The position numbers and the translations under genes are program-made. Positions 37,839 to 47,839 of a DNA stretch of 64,000 bases are shown here, piece after piece. The stretch lies in NCBI GenBank assembly GCA_021773835.1, contig JAJFJQ010000028.1:248001-312000 (forward strand), in the 5' to 3' direction. Position 1 is the stretch's first letter. Each line of letters begins with the position of its first letter. This DNA comes from Gammaproteobacteria bacterium. Lineage in GTDB: Bacteria > Pseudomonadota > Gammaproteobacteria > Ga0077536. A model generated the notes under the pieces. That model ran no database searches and was not told where the DNA came from. It saw only the letters and a program-made list of their open reading frames with translations.

Positions 37839-39917
37839 ATGGATGCGAAAACAACCGTTGACCTAAATAACTACGAACTCTATATCAACCGAGAGCTGAG
37901 TCAGCTTGAGTTCAACCGCCGTGTGTTGGAACAAGCGAAAGACAACTCCAACCCCCTGCTAGAGCGGCTCAAATTTCTATGCATTGCGAGCAGCAACCTC
38001 GATGAATTTTTCGAGATCCGGGTCGCCGGGCTCAATCACCAAGTTGTTTATCGGTCGGAAACTGCTGGACCAGACGGTATGTCGCCGATCGAGCAACTCA
38101 AACAGATCAGCCAGGCGGCGCACGAACTCGTGAGTGAGCAGTATCGCGTATTGAACGAAGATCTCACGCCACTATTAGCCAAAGAAGATATCCATTTTCT
38201 ACGTCGTACCGAATGGAATACAAAGCAATCAAGTTGGGCAAAACGCTTCTTCAATCGCGAGCTGATGCCGGTGCTAAGCCCCATTGGGCTCGATCCATCG
38301 CATCCGTTCCCACGAATACTCAATAAAAGTCTCAATTTTCTCGTCTCCCTGGAAGGCAAGGACGCGTTCGGGCGTGACAGCGCAATCGCGATTGTGCAGG
38401 CACCACGGGCACTTCCGCGCATCATCAATGTGCCGGAGACCTATGGCAACGGGCCGCACGAATTCGTTTTTTTGTCATCACTGATCCATGCGCATGTCGA
38501 TGACATATTTCCAGGCATGCAAGTAACCGGTTGTTATCAATTTCGGGTCACGCGGGATAGTGATTTGTTCGTCGATGATGAAGAAGTAGAGGATCTCCTG
38601 CGTGCGCTTGAAGGTGAACTACACCAACGCCGGTTCGGCGACGCCGTGCGCTTGGAGATAGCCGACGACTGCCCAGTGGAAATGATCAGCCTGCTCCAGC
38701 ATGAGTTTGATCTCACTGACGAGGCTATCTATTTGTGTAAAGGCCCGGTTAACCTCGCACGCTTAATGGCCGTCCCGGACATGGTTGCCCGTGCGGATCT
38801 TAAATTTCCTGTGTTTACACCTGCCCGGCCACGCCGGCTTACGATGACCCCCAACATGTTCGATGCCATTAGACGCGGAGATATTTTGCTGCATCACCCG
38901 TTTCAATCGTTCCTGCCCGTCATTGAGTTCTTACGCCAAGCGGCGTCCGACCCCGGGGTCTTAGTCATCAAACAGACCTTGTACCGAACTGGGCCAGACT
39001 CGCCGGTAGCCAAGGCCTTGATTGACGCGGCGCGCTCGGGCAAGGAAGTAACGGTGGTCGTTGAGCTCCAAGCACGGTTCGACGAACGCGAAAATATAGA
39101 ACTCGCAGCGAAACTCCAGGAGGCCGGCGCGCATGTGGTCTACGGGGTTGTCGGGCATAAAACCCATGCAAAGATGATCCTAGTGGTGCGCCGAGAAGGC
39201 CGCCAATTACGGCGATACATACATCTCGGCACGGGAAATTACCACCCGAGTACGGCGCGACTGTATACCGACTATGGGTTGTTTACCTGTGATAAAGCGT
39301 TCGGCGCCGACGTGCAGAAAATTTTTCATCAGATAACGGCGCCAGGACGCGCTGGGAAACTTAAAAAATTGCTGCAGTCACCGTTTACGCTACACAAAAC
39401 GATGGTAGACCTTGTCGAACGCGAAGCGGCGATTGCACGCGCCGGCCGGCCGGCCCGTATCATCGCAAAAATGAACTCACTGACTGAAGTCCGGGTTATC
39501 CAGGCACTCTACGAGGCCTCGCGTGCTGGAGTCAAAATAGATTTGATCGTGCGTGGGCTCTGCGCCTTACGCCCAGGAATAGAAGAGGTGTCGGAAAATA
39601 TCAGCGTTCGTTCGATAGTAGGTCGGTTTCTGGAGCACACACGGATATTTTGTTTTCATAACGATGGACAACAGGAAGTCTATCTATCCAGCGCTGATTG
39701 GATGGATCGAAATTTTTTCAATCGAGTTGAAACTTGCTTTATCGTGGAAGAAAAACGCCTACGCGATAGGATCATTAAGCAGGGCCTGAATAACTATCTA
39801 ACCGACAACATGCGTGCGTGGCAACTGCGCAGTGACGGGACTTATATTCGTACAAAACCCGGCTCTAGTCGTCCTCGGGATGCGCAGCAGATGCTACTCG
39901 AACAACTGAGCGATTGA
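37839..39917 (+). CDS. ppk1: Polyphosphate kinase 1
   Basis: Builds polyphosphate from ATP at the inner membrane. Order: N domain (YINRELSQLEFNRRVLEQA), head domain, and two phospholipase D-like catalytic domains containing GVVGHKTHAKMILVVRRE and LRRYIHLGTGNYHPSTARLYTDYGL, around the phosphorylated histidine region. The late motif YLSSADWMDRNFFNRVE is also present. 692 aa, matching E. coli (688). ATG start. It converges on ppx. Confidence 0.97.
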   Translation: MDAKTTVDLNNYELYINRELSQLEFNRRVLEQAKDNSNPLLERLKFLCIASSNLDEFFEIRVAGLNHQVVYRSETAGPDGMSPIEQLKQISQAAHELVSEQYRVLNEDLTPLLAKEDIHFLRRTEWNTKQSSWAKRFFNRELMPVLSPIGLDPSHPFPRILNKSLNFLVSLEGKDAFGRDSAIAIVQAPRALPRIINVPETYGNGPHEFVFLSSLIHAHVDDIFPGMQVTGCYQFRVTRDSDLFVDDEEVEDLLRALEGELHQRRFGDAVRLEIADDCPVEMISLLQHEFDLTDEAIYLCKGPVNLARLMAVPDMVARADLKFPVFTPARPRRLTMTPNMFDAIRRGDILLHHPFQSFLPVIEFLRQAASDPGVLVIKQTLYRTGPDSPVAKALIDAARSGKEVTVVVELQARFDERENIELAAKLQEAGAHVVYGVVGHKTHAKMILVVRREGRQLRRYIHLGTGNYHPSTARLYTDYGLFTCDKAFGADVQKIFHQITAPGRAGKLKKLLQSPFTLHKTMVDLVEREAAIARAGRPARIIAKMNSLTEVRVIQALYEASRAGVKIDLIVRGLCALRPGIEEVSENISVRSIVGRFLEHTRIFCFHNDGQQEVYLSSADWMDRNFFNRVETCFIVEEKRLRDRIIKQGLNNYLTDNMRAWQLRSDGTYIRTKPGSSRPRDAQQMLLEQLSD

Positions 39918-39927
39918 TCGAAAGTAA

Positions 39928-41424
39928 TCACGCGATCTTGAGTTTATAACCCGCTGCCTTCAGATAAATAATTTCTTGTTCGAGATCGGCGGTGGTTAGT
40001 TGATGCTCGGCTAACCATTGTGTGGGGAAGTCTAATCGAACTTTGTCTTCTGCTACTTTTATTCCAATAGCCGGCAGCGGTGTCTCACTCCTTCGGCGAT
40101 GCAGTACTACCGATAAGCGCAACAAAATGCACAGTAGTTGCAAACGCTTGCGCGGTGGTTCCGGCAAGGTTTCGAACTGTTCTAGCGGGAACTTCCTACG
40201 GTGTCCGCGCACCATCACGGCCAGTTGGCGCTGCTCGCCGCGCGAAAAACCGGGCATATCAAGATGCGCTAGTAGATAGCTACCATGCTTGTGGTATTGG
40301 CTATGCGCGATCGCGCTACCGATCTCATGCAATGCGCTTGCCCAACGCAGGATACGTTCCATCGCACCGCTCTCAATTTCCCATGGTTCGCCGATCTGCG
40401 ACCACAAACCCTTCGCTGTGACGAACACGCGATGACCCTGAGCACGATCGATGCCATATCGATCGATCAAACTATCGACCGACTGTTCACGAACGTCTTC
40501 GTGCTGGATCCGGCCGAGTAAATCGTAGAGCAGACCTTCGCGTAAGGCGCTCGCCGATACGCGCATATGGTCGATGCCGAAGGTGTGGAAGATCCCGAGC
40601 AAGATCGCCACGCCGCCGGGGAATACAGGGCGGCGTTCGTCAGACAAGCCGGATAAATCAACCTTGTCGATATGCCCGGCGTCGATCAGTACGTCGCGCA
40701 ATTCTTCTAGCGAAGCCTTGGTGATGCCATCTTTACTCCAACCGTTGCCAACGATAACGTCGCGAATCGCGAGATTGGTCCCGGAAGCACCGATCACCGA
40801 CTGCCAACCCTGCTGTCGATAACTCGCCTCAATTGGTTCCAGTTCTTGTCGCGCCCTAAGCTCCGCGGTTTGCATACGCCCAGCGGTAATTTCACCGTCA
40901 GCGAAATGTGCTGCGCTCATACCGACGCAACCCATGTGTAAACTTTCCATGGTCAAGGGGTCGAAATGCCGCCCCAATATCAGCTCCGTGCTGCCGCCAC
41001 CAATATCAATAACAAGGCGTAAATCCGATTCGTCTTCCAATCCATGTGACACGCCAAGGTAGATGAGCCGCGCCTCCTCCCGCCCTGCGATCACATCGAT
41101 CGGATAACCCAATGCCGCTTCCGCTCGCGCGCGGAAGTCCTGCCCATTGCGGGCCTTACGTAAGGTATTCGTGCCAACCACACGGACACTGTCGGTGTCG
41201 AAGTCGCGCAACCGTTCACCGAAACGGTGTAGACATTCGACCGCACGCGTAATTGCGTCGTCCTTAAGTCGATTATCCGGGCCAAGACCGGCTGCGAGTC
41301 GAACCATCTCACGCATTCGATCGACGACTTTCAAATGACCGCTCCTTGTATCGGCAACGATCATATGGAAACTGTTAGACCCGAGATCGACGGCAGCTAT
41401 CGATCCTGGCACATCATGATTCAC
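39928..41424 (-). CDS. ppx: Exopolyphosphatase / guanosine pentaphosphatase family protein Ppx
   Basis: Degrades polyphosphate from the ends or acts on pppGpp; sequence alone does not separate Ppx from GppA. Actin-like ASKHA fold with phosphate-1 motif IAAVDLGSNSFHMIVAD and GREEARLIYLGVSH, phosphate-2 DIGGGSTELILG, and an HD-like C-terminal region (ASALHEIGSAIAHSQYHKHGSYLL). 498 aa. GTG start with GGAG eight bases upstream. Facing ppk1 supports a role in polyphosphate turnover. Confidence 0.93.
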   Translation of the reverse strand: MNHDVPGSIAAVDLGSNSFHMIVADTRSGHLKVVDRMREMVRLAAGLGPDNRLKDDAITRAVECLHRFGERLRDFDTDSVRVVGTNTLRKARNGQDFRARAEAALGYPIDVIAGREEARLIYLGVSHGLEDESDLRLVIDIGGGSTELILGRHFDPLTMESLHMGCVGMSAAHFADGEITAGRMQTAELRARQELEPIEASYRQQGWQSVIGASGTNLAIRDVIVGNGWSKDGITKASLEELRDVLIDAGHIDKVDLSGLSDERRPVFPGGVAILLGIFHTFGIDHMRVSASALREGLLYDLLGRIQHEDVREQSVDSLIDRYGIDRAQGHRVFVTAKGLWSQIGEPWEIESGAMERILRWASALHEIGSAIAHSQYHKHGSYLLAHLDMPGFSRGEQRQLAVMVRGHRRKFPLEQFETLPEPPRKRLQLLCILLRLSVVLHRRRSETPLPAIGIKVAEDKVRLDFPTQWLAEHQLTTADLEQEIIYLKAAGYKLKIA

Positions 41425-41564
41425 GCATCGTGCTCCACGTACATGGCGACACCAGTGCGACGCCCGATCGGCCTGGAAGAATTCGATGATTTCACGTAGA
41501 TGATGTACTTTTTTGAATTGCCGTCACATTATAGTCTATGCACTCCAGTGCAACGGGGATCATG

Positions 41565-41984
41565 ATGTCTAAACCTGAAATCATTCCAATCGATCCGATC
41601 GAGGCCAGCACGATATTGGATCGGGATCAAAACGCGCGCCTTATCGATGTCAGAAGCAAAGTCGAATTCGAGTACGTCGGCCATCCATTGGGCGCGATCC
41701 ATATACCGTGGAAGGAATTTCCTAATTGGAACGAAAACCCGAATTTCGTCGCCAGCGTCGATACCGCCCTAGCGAAAGATGGGACCCCAACAAAGGACCG
41801 GGCGCTGCTGATGCTATGCCGAAGCGGCGTGCGGTCCCTGCATGCCGGCGAAGCCCTCCTGCGGAGTGGCTACACACGGGTCTACAACATCGAAGGTGGG
41901 TTTGAAGGTGAGCGCGATGCACAGCAGCATCGGGGCAACATCAACGGGTGGCGTTTTCATGGCTTACCTTGGGAACAAGGCTAA
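41565..41984 (+). CDS. Rhodanese-like domain protein
   Basis: Single-domain sulfurtransferase-type protein. Substrate loop Cys85-Arg-Ser-Gly-Val-Arg90 after LLMLC, and the standard RLIDVRSKVEFEYVGHPLGAIHIPW start. 139 aa from the ATG at 41565; GGGGA lies five bases before this ATG and two before the ATG one codon earlier, and a start at 41538 is also open. Cytosolic, no signal peptide. Sulfur donor and acceptor unknown. Divergent from ppx. Confidence 0.88.
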   Translation: MSKPEIIPIDPIEASTILDRDQNARLIDVRSKVEFEYVGHPLGAIHIPWKEFPNWNENPNFVASVDTALAKDGTPTKDRALLMLCRSGVRSLHAGEALLRSGYTRVYNIEGGFEGERDAQQHRGNINGWRFHGLPWEQG

Positions 41985-41993
41985 GGACAGTAC

Positions 41994-42305
41994 TCAGCGA
42001 CGCAACGAACCACAACGCCAACAGGCAGAAAATTGAGCTTCGCAATCCTCCTCGCAATGCGTGCAGGTCCATGGATCTGCATCGCTCGGAGAGGTTGCCA
42101 GTACATCCGCGACTATCGATTTCGCGGCTCCTGCATCCCCATCGTGCAATACCCATAACTCGGGCCAGCATTCGTTTGGCGGCAGTTCGCCGTTACCTCC
42201 AAGCAATAGCTCGTTGCGCACGTGGCAGTCGATGCCTTCGGCCTCAAGCAACGATTTTAGATAGCCGATAAAAAGATGATCGTCGGCTGTGTGGACACGT
42301 TCCAT
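41994..42305 (-). CDS. DUF2007-family protein with C-terminal zinc ribbon
   Basis: The first 70 residues match the DUF2007 'putative signal transducing protein' pattern: MERVHTADDHLFIGYLKSLLEAEGI, VRNE, then GELPPNECWPELWVL. A C-terminal CTHC...CWRCG zinc ribbon (Cys81, Cys84, Cys95, Cys98) follows. 103 aa. Start at ATG 42305, where the family N-terminus begins. The biochemical role of DUF2007 is not known. It converges on the rhodanese gene and is divergent from typA. Confidence 0.82.
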   Translation of the reverse strand: MERVHTADDHLFIGYLKSLLEAEGIDCHVRNELLLGGNGELPPNECWPELWVLHDGDAGAAKSIVADVLATSPSDADPWTCTHCEEDCEAQFSACWRCGSLRR

Positions 42306-42399
42306 CTTGCAAATACTCACAAAACAAACGCTTGGGTACAAGGCAAAGACAAATTAGCCGTATAATGGCGCGCCTTTTGCCCCCGGACACTCCAATTCG

Positions 42400-44220
42400 A
42401 TGACCACGAACCTACGTAATATCGCTATCGTCGCGCACGTCGACCACGGGAAAACGACCTTGGTAGACCAGCTTTTAAGGCAATCGGGCACGCTGGCGCG
42501 CGGATCGGAAGGACGCGAGCGGATGCTCGACAGCAACGACCTCGAGCGTGAACGTGGTATTACAATCCTGTCAAAAAATACCGCCATCACCTGGCGCGAC
42601 TTCCGTATCAACATCGTCGACACCCCTGGCCACGCCGATTTCGGCGGCGAGGTCGAGCGCATTTTGTCGATGGTGGACTCCGTCTTGCTACTAGTCGACT
42701 CGGTCGATGGGCCGATGCCGCAGACGCGTTTCGTAACACAGAAGGCGTTCGCACGCGGTCTGCGCCCAATTGTCGTCATCAATAAAATCGATCGCGACGG
42801 CGCGCGGCCGGATTGGGTTTTGGACCAAACCTTCGAGCTATTCGATAGCCTCGGCGCCAGCGACGAACAACTCGATTTTCCTGTGATTTACTCATCCGCA
42901 ACCTTGGGTTATGCGAGATCGGAGCCCGACGGACACGAGGCGGACATGACCGCCTTGTTCGAAATGATTGTGGACTCTGTTGCACCGCCTGACGTTACCC
43001 AAGGCGGCCCCTTCCAAATGCAGATCAGCTCGCTCGATTACTCGAGCTATGTTGGTGCGATTGGCATCGGCCGAGTCCAGCGCGGCACCGTGCGACCAGG
43101 ACAAGCAGTCACGCTCATCTCAAGTGCGGGAGAACGGCGCAATGCAAAGATACTCGAGGTACTCGGGTTCAACGGCCTAATTCGCGAACAGCGCAAGGAG
43201 GCCGGCGCAGGCGATATCATCGCGATCACCGGCATCGACAAGGTGCGGATATCCGACACCTTGTGTGACCCGGCAACGGTAGAAGCCTTACCCGCGCTCG
43301 TCGTCGATGAACCAACTGTTAGCGTGTCTTTCGAAGTCTCTGATTCGCCGTTAGTTGGCCGCGACGGCCAATTCGTAACGTCTCGCCAAATCACTGAGCG
43401 CCTGGAGCAAGAATTAATCCACAACGTCGCCTTAAGAGTCGAGGCGACCGACGATCCGAAACGCAACATCGTATCCGGTCGCGGCGAACTACACCTGGCG
43501 ATCCTAATGGAAAATATGCGCCGTGAAGGTTATGAATTTTCGGTTGGCCGCCCGCAGGTCATTATAAAGATCGTAGACGGTGTCGAACATGAGCCGTATG
43601 AACAATTAAGCGTCGATGTTCCAACTGAACATCAGGGCGCGGTAATGCAACGTCTCGGTGAACGCAAGGGTGATTTACGCCAAATGCAACCTGACGGTAA
43701 AGGTCGGGTACGGCTCGACTACATGATCCCGGCGCGGGGCTTGATCGGATTTCGCACCGAGTTCCTCACCGCAACATCGGGCGCCGGACTCATGTATCAC
43801 ACATTCGACAGTTTTGCCCCGCGCAAGTCCGGCGTTATCGGCAACCGCAACAATGGTGTTTTGATCTCCAATGGTGCCGGCAAAGCCCTCGCTTACGCAC
43901 TTTTTAATCTACAAGAGCGTGGCAGATTGTTCGTCGGCCACGCCGATGAGGTGTACGAAGGTATGATCGTCGGCATCCATTCTCGTGATAACGACTTGGT
44001 CGTCAATCCGCTGAAGGCGAAGCAGCTGAACAACATTCGCGCAGCCGGGAACGACGAAAACTTATTACTCTCGCCGCCAATAGACTTCGACTTAGAGCAG
44101 GCATTGGAATTCATCGCCGACGATGAGTTGGTCGAAATTACCCCTACCGCAATTCGCGTACGTAAGCGTTTTCTGAAAGAGCCCGACCGTCGCCGTGACC
44201 AGCGCCTAAAGATTGCCTAG
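42400..44220 (+). CDS. typA: Translational GTPase TypA/BipA
   Basis: Ribosome-associated GTPase helping 50S assembly and growth under stress. G1 motif AHVDHGKTT (residues 12-20), G3 DTPGHADF, G4 [12 protein letters not shown], then EF-Tu domain 2, EF-G-like domains III and V, and the TypA-specific C-terminal domain ([17 protein letters not shown] region). 606 aa, normal. ATG start, with TATAAT about 34 bases upstream but no clear -35. Confidence 0.97.
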   Translation: MTTNLRNIAIVAHVDHGKTTLVDQLLRQSGTLARGSEGRERMLDSNDLERERGITILSKNTAITWRDFRINIVDTPGHADFGGEVERILSMVDSVLLLVDSVDGPMPQTRFVTQKAFARGLRPIVVINKIDRDGARPDWVLDQTFELFDSLGASDEQLDFPVIYSSATLGYARSEPDGHEADMTALFEMIVDSVAPPDVTQGGPFQMQISSLDYSSYVGAIGIGRVQRGTVRPGQAVTLISSAGERRNAKILEVLGFNGLIREQRKEAGAGDIIAITGIDKVRISDTLCDPATVEALPALVVDEPTVSVSFEVSDSPLVGRDGQFVTSRQITERLEQELIHNVALRVEATDDPKRNIVSGRGELHLAILMENMRREGYEFSVGRPQVIIKIVDGVEHEPYEQLSVDVPTEHQGAVMQRLGERKGDLRQMQPDGKGRVRLDYMIPARGLIGFRTEFLTATSGAGLMYHTFDSFAPRKSGVIGNRNNGVLISNGAGKALAYALFNLQERGRLFVGHADEVYEGMIVGIHSRDNDLVVNPLKAKQLNNIRAAGNDENLLLSPPIDFDLEQALEFIADDELVEITPTAIRVRKRFLKEPDRRRDQRLKIA

Positions 44221-44231
44221 TCACAATTCTT

Positions 44232-44687
44232 GTGATCGGCCTACTACAGCGAATCACAAACGCACGCGTCGAAGTTAAAGGCGAGACGGTTGCCGCCGTC
44301 GGCACTGGGTTGTTGGTGCTGGTTGGAGTACAGCGTGGCGATTCACAATCGCATGCCGACCGGCTGTTGGAGCGCTTGCTCAGCTATCGTGTATTTCCAG
44401 ACGACCAAGGCAAAATGAACCGGGACCTGCGTGATGTCGCGGGCGGTTTGCTGTTAGTACCGCAGTTCACTTTGGCCGCCGATACGCGTAAAGGAACGCG
44501 GCCGAGTTTTACCTCGGCCGCCCCGCCCGAAGAAAGTAAAATCTTATTCGATTACCTTCTCACGCAAGCGCGAGCCGCACATGATCCTGTTGATGCCGGC
44601 CAGTTCGGGGCAAACATGCTGGTGTCTCTAACCAACGACGGACCGGTCACATTCTGGCTCGAAGTACCGAGCGATTCTGCCAAGTAA
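44232..44687 (+). CDS. dtd: D-aminoacyl-tRNA deacylase
   Basis: Hydrolyses D-amino acids from tRNA. The two active-site signatures are PQFTLAAD in the middle and TNDGPVTFWLEVP near the C-terminus. 151 aa against 145 in E. coli. GTG start giving the conserved MIGLLQRITNARVEV N-terminus; it lies 11 bases after typA, so probably co-transcribed. Confidence 0.96.
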   Translation: MIGLLQRITNARVEVKGETVAAVGTGLLVLVGVQRGDSQSHADRLLERLLSYRVFPDDQGKMNRDLRDVAGGLLLVPQFTLAADTRKGTRPSFTSAAPPEESKILFDYLLTQARAAHDPVDAGQFGANMLVSLTNDGPVTFWLEVPSDSAK

Positions 44688-44720
44688 TCTGACTGGCGAT
44701 TTAGGCGTCGCGGAAACGTT

Positions 44721-45605
44721 TTATTTCAAACCCGAGATAAATAACTCGATTTTCTGAGCCACCCGCGATGCACCTGCGCCCAAGGTTATGCTGTAGTGAT
44801 TTGTGTCGGTGATTTCGGCGCACTGTAAATTATCGTTCTGCGCTCGCTTCACGGCCACTGCATCTCGTGGTAATAAAGGCTCCGGTTGATTCAGCAAGCC
44901 CCGGGTCGCGGTTAGCAACAACATCGGTAATTCAATTTCATCGATGCGATTCACCATTGCAGGATCCATCGGCCCATAGGCGTCGGCTAAAACGGCCGCG
45001 GGGTTAACCCGTGACCGCAACGCCGGCGCTTCGCCGCCAAGGTCATAATCTGCGAACGCGGCCACATCGGCATTCCAGCCGTCGGCATCTTGGAAGGCGG
45101 GATGCGACTGCCAAAATTTCCGGTAGCTGTCGCGGTCCGGGTAGTCCTGCTCGAGCCGCGCGAGGGCTGGACCGAGCATCCGCTTGATGCGTTCTTCCGG
45201 ACTTGAACTAGATTGCGTTGGAATTGCGATGCCGCCGTCGACAAGTACCAACCCTCGTATACGCGACGGCGCCGCAAGTGCAAGGTCGAGACTGATATAA
45301 GCGCCAAGCGAGTGACCAACAAAAATAACCGGGGGCAATTCGAAGTGATCCATCAACGCGACCAAATCAGCGACGTGTTGGGCAAATCCGTAAGGTTGCG
45401 GCAACGCGCAGCTGTTACCGCGGCCGCGCAAATCCGGCGCATAGACAGCGTGGTCGCCTCCAAGTGCACGCATCACTCGGGGCCAGGCCATGTGGGAGGC
45501 GGTAATACCATGAACCGCCAAGATCGGATCACCTCTACCAGGCCAATGAGCGACGCAATACTCACCCCCGTCAACTGCCATCAAATGTTCTTGCTTTTCA
45601 GTCAT
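44721..45605 (-). CDS. Alpha/beta-hydrolase, substrate unknown
   Basis: Soluble alpha/beta-hydrolase fold: oxyanion-hole HGITAS (residues 32-37), nucleophile elbow GHSLGA with Ser99, and a catalytic His in the TDTNHYSI segment near the C-terminus. 294 aa. ATG start, no signal peptide. Divergent from the flavodoxin gene across 137 bases. Esterase, lactonase or C-C hydrolase activity all remain possible. Confidence 0.88.
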   Translation of the reverse strand: MTEKQEHLMAVDGGEYCVAHWPGRGDPILAVHGITASHMAWPRVMRALGGDHAVYAPDLRGRGNSCALPQPYGFAQHVADLVALMDHFELPPVIFVGHSLGAYISLDLALAAPSRIRGLVLVDGGIAIPTQSSSSPEERIKRMLGPALARLEQDYPDRDSYRKFWQSHPAFQDADGWNADVAAFADYDLGGEAPALRSRVNPAAVLADAYGPMDPAMVNRIDEIELPMLLLTATRGLLNQPEPLLPRDAVAVKRAQNDNLQCAEITDTNHYSITLGAGASRVAQKIELFISGLK

Positions 45606-45690
45606 GAAATAAACCTCAATACCCGCTCAAATTAGTCGCAATCCCGAAACATCACGCGACGGTGCCGATGCTAAGCCTAGCGTATTAGAA

Positions 45691-45719
45691 TTGGCTGCAA
45701 ACGGCGATTTACATATTAG
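45691..45719 (+). promoter_or_regulatory. Candidate sigma70 promoter of the flavodoxin-Rieske unit
   Basis: TTGGCT (45691-45696), 17-base spacer, TATTAG (45714-45719), 23 bases before the flavodoxin ATG. Spacing is ideal; the hexamers are moderate matches. Confidence 0.45.
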
Positions 45720-45742
45720 GCGATGAGCTTGGCCGAACTGCG

Positions 45743-46213
45743 ATGACAGGACAGAAACGATTATTGGTCGTCTACTACAGCCGCTCGGGTGGAACCGAAC
45801 GGATGGCCGAGGCCGTGATCCGCGGTGCTCAAGATGATGCAATTGAGAGCGTCGAGGTCATCGTTAGATCGGCACTCGAAGCAAGCCCAGCCGACGTCTT
45901 GCAGGCTGACGGCATTATCTTAGGGACACCTGAGAATTTCGGGTACATGTCTGGCGCAATGAAACTATTCTTTGAAACGATCTATTACCCCTGCATCGAC
46001 CACACCCAAGGGTTACCGTACGGTCTGTTTATCCGTGCTGGTAATGACGGCCAAGGGGCGCTCACTAGCATGTCTCGAATCATCACCGGCTTGTCTTGGC
46101 GCGAGGTCGTGGAGCCCGTCATAATTTCTGGGGAATTCGATGACACTTGTCTTGATGGGTGCACCGATTTGGGCATGCTGCTCGCCGCGGGACTCGATAC
46201 GGGGATCTACTAG
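45743..46213 (+). CDS. Flavodoxin-like NAD(P)H-dependent oxidoreductase family protein
   Basis: FMN-binding flavodoxin fold. The phosphate-binding loop is VVYYSRSGGTERMAEAV near the N-terminus, and the GTPENFGYMSGAMKLFFETIYY segment resembles the WrbA/NADPH:quinone-type flavodoxins. 156 aa. ATG start. It is the first gene of a plus-strand pair with the Rieske oxygenase (66-base gap), so it may supply electrons, although no reductase partner is visible. Confidence 0.85.
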   Translation: MTGQKRLLVVYYSRSGGTERMAEAVIRGAQDDAIESVEVIVRSALEASPADVLQADGIILGTPENFGYMSGAMKLFFETIYYPCIDHTQGLPYGLFIRAGNDGQGALTSMSRIITGLSWREVVEPVIISGEFDDTCLDGCTDLGMLLAAGLDTGIY

Positions 46214-46279
46214 CCGTCCAAGGATTGTATTTCGCGTACAATGGCCGTGCTATATGAGACCGCTCCGCCAGGAAGGAAG

Positions 46280-47362
46280 ATGACAATCGCAGAGAATCCC
46301 GTGCGGCTAACCGAGGTAGCCGCAACCCACCCCCCGCAAGATATTCGCAAATCTGGGCTCGATCCGGATTTTTGGTATCCGGTTGCGCGCTCGAAAGATC
46401 TTAAACGAGGCAAAACGCTCGGCGTACACTTTGCGGGAGATCCGATCGTCCTTGTTCGACCACAAGCGGACGCGGTGTTTGCACTCGAAGACCGCTGCGC
46501 CCACCGGCAGGTGCCATTGCGGGTCGGCCAAGTCAGCGGCTGCACAATTAAGTGCGGCTATCACGGCTGGACCTATGATAAGACGGGTAAGTGTACGAGC
46601 GTGCCGTATCTCGATATGTGCACGATGAAACCGAATCGGGTGCGGAGTTACCCGTGCCGCGAAGCCTATGGGCTAGTGTTTGTGTTTCCCGGCAATCCCG
46701 ATAAGGCTGCCACGGTCACCTTTCCTGACCTACCGAGCGCCAGCGATCCGGAATATAAAACCCGTTATCTCGATCGCCGGGTCGATTGTCATTGGTCTTT
46801 CATGCATGAAAATTTAATGGACATGAACCACCAGTTTCTGCATCGACGATTGATGGGCGGGGTCAAAACAATATTTTTAGGTGCGCGCAAAGGTGACAAC
46901 TGGATGGAAGCCGACTACACCTTTAAGCGATCGAGTGGTAAGCAACCGCTCGGTGAAAAATTCATGCTTGGCAAGCGCCCTGATGCGGCACCTGAAGATC
47001 GCGACCTCATGACCATCCGCACCGAATACCCCTACCAGACGCTGCGCTTTTGGACCGCCGGCAGTGAGCACCCGGCACTCGATCTATGGAACGTGTACAT
47101 CCCGTTGGATAAAGCTCAGAGGACTAATCACACCTACGGGCTAATGATGATACGGCGCCCGTCGATCCCAGGGGTAATCAATATTTTATGGCCATTCATC
47201 GTTTGGTTTACCAACGGTATCTTCGCCGAGGATCGCTGGATTTGCGAACTTGAGCAGGCGGCATTCGACCGGCAGGGCGAAGATCTAAACCACGAGATAT
47301 TCCCGGCGATCCGTGATTTACGCGAGGTCATCGTGAACAACGGGCGTTCGATCGAAATGTAG
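46280..47362 (+). CDS. Rieske [2Fe-2S] non-haem iron oxygenase, alpha-subunit type
   Basis: Single-chain Rieske oxygenase. Cluster ligands Cys73-x-His75 and Cys92-x2-His95 (CGYHGW). The catalytic-iron region is HENLMDMNHQFLH with Asp181, His184 and His188 (spacing H-x3-H rather than the commoner H-x4-H). Hydrophobic segment near residues 300-320 (VINILWPFIVWFTNGIF). ATG at 46280 has AGGAAGGA immediately upstream; an ATG at 46241 lacks a binding site. 360 aa. Substrate not inferable; demethylase and ring-hydroxylase members share this layout. Confidence 0.88.
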   Translation: MTIAENPVRLTEVAATHPPQDIRKSGLDPDFWYPVARSKDLKRGKTLGVHFAGDPIVLVRPQADAVFALEDRCAHRQVPLRVGQVSGCTIKCGYHGWTYDKTGKCTSVPYLDMCTMKPNRVRSYPCREAYGLVFVFPGNPDKAATVTFPDLPSASDPEYKTRYLDRRVDCHWSFMHENLMDMNHQFLHRRLMGGVKTIFLGARKGDNWMEADYTFKRSSGKQPLGEKFMLGKRPDAAPEDRDLMTIRTEYPYQTLRFWTAGSEHPALDLWNVYIPLDKAQRTNHTYGLMMIRRPSIPGVINILWPFIVWFTNGIFAEDRWICELEQAAFDRQGEDLNHEIFPAIRDLREVIVNNGRSIEM

Positions 47363-47380
47363 CTTCAGCGACCTTAAAGC

Positions 47381-47827
47381 CTATACCCGAGACCAGATTA
47401 AAGTGTTCACGACCTTGCTGCCATCTGCTATCCGAATAGGCGGCGTCTTCAAAACCAAATTCCCGTCGACGAACTCAAAAAAACGCAACTGGTCGCCACC
47501 AACCCATCCGGCCGCTAACGATCCTTCGACGTGGTGGGTCACCGTTTTCTCCGCGACATTCAAGGTGAATTGCCCAAAATAGCTCGTATACCCAAGATAG
47601 GCGTCCTTGAATTCTTCGAGCGGTACCTCATCCAAATTTCGCGCACTCAGTCGCGCTCGATCTCGACTCATAAGTTGCGCCGACATGTAACCATTCTCAT
47701 CGTAGATGATCAGGCCTTGGGTACCTTCGCCAAGTGGGAAGGGCTGGCGCCCGGCGTCGGTTTCCGCATAGGCATCGGTGAGCCGCCAAGTTCCGGCAAA
47801 TGAACGAGCGGTGATTTGTTGTTCCAT
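47381..47827 (-). CDS. Lipocalin-like domain protein
   Basis: Beta-rich 148-aa protein with the Lipocalin_5-type pattern: SFAGTWRLTDAYAETDAG, GLIIYDENGYMSAQLMSRDR, GQFTLNVAEKTVTHHVEGS. No signal peptide. ATG at 47827 with GAGG ten bases upstream. Last gene of hemF-rraA-like-lipocalin (12 bases after rraA-like). It probably binds a small hydrophobic ligand; which one is unknown. Confidence 0.8.
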   Translation of the reverse strand: MEQQITARSFAGTWRLTDAYAETDAGRQPFPLGEGTQGLIIYDENGYMSAQLMSRDRARLSARNLDEVPLEEFKDAYLGYTSYFGQFTLNVAEKTVTHHVEGSLAAGWVGGDQLRFFEFVDGNLVLKTPPIRIADGSKVVNTLIWSRV

Positions 47828-47839
47828 GTACAAGCGGCC

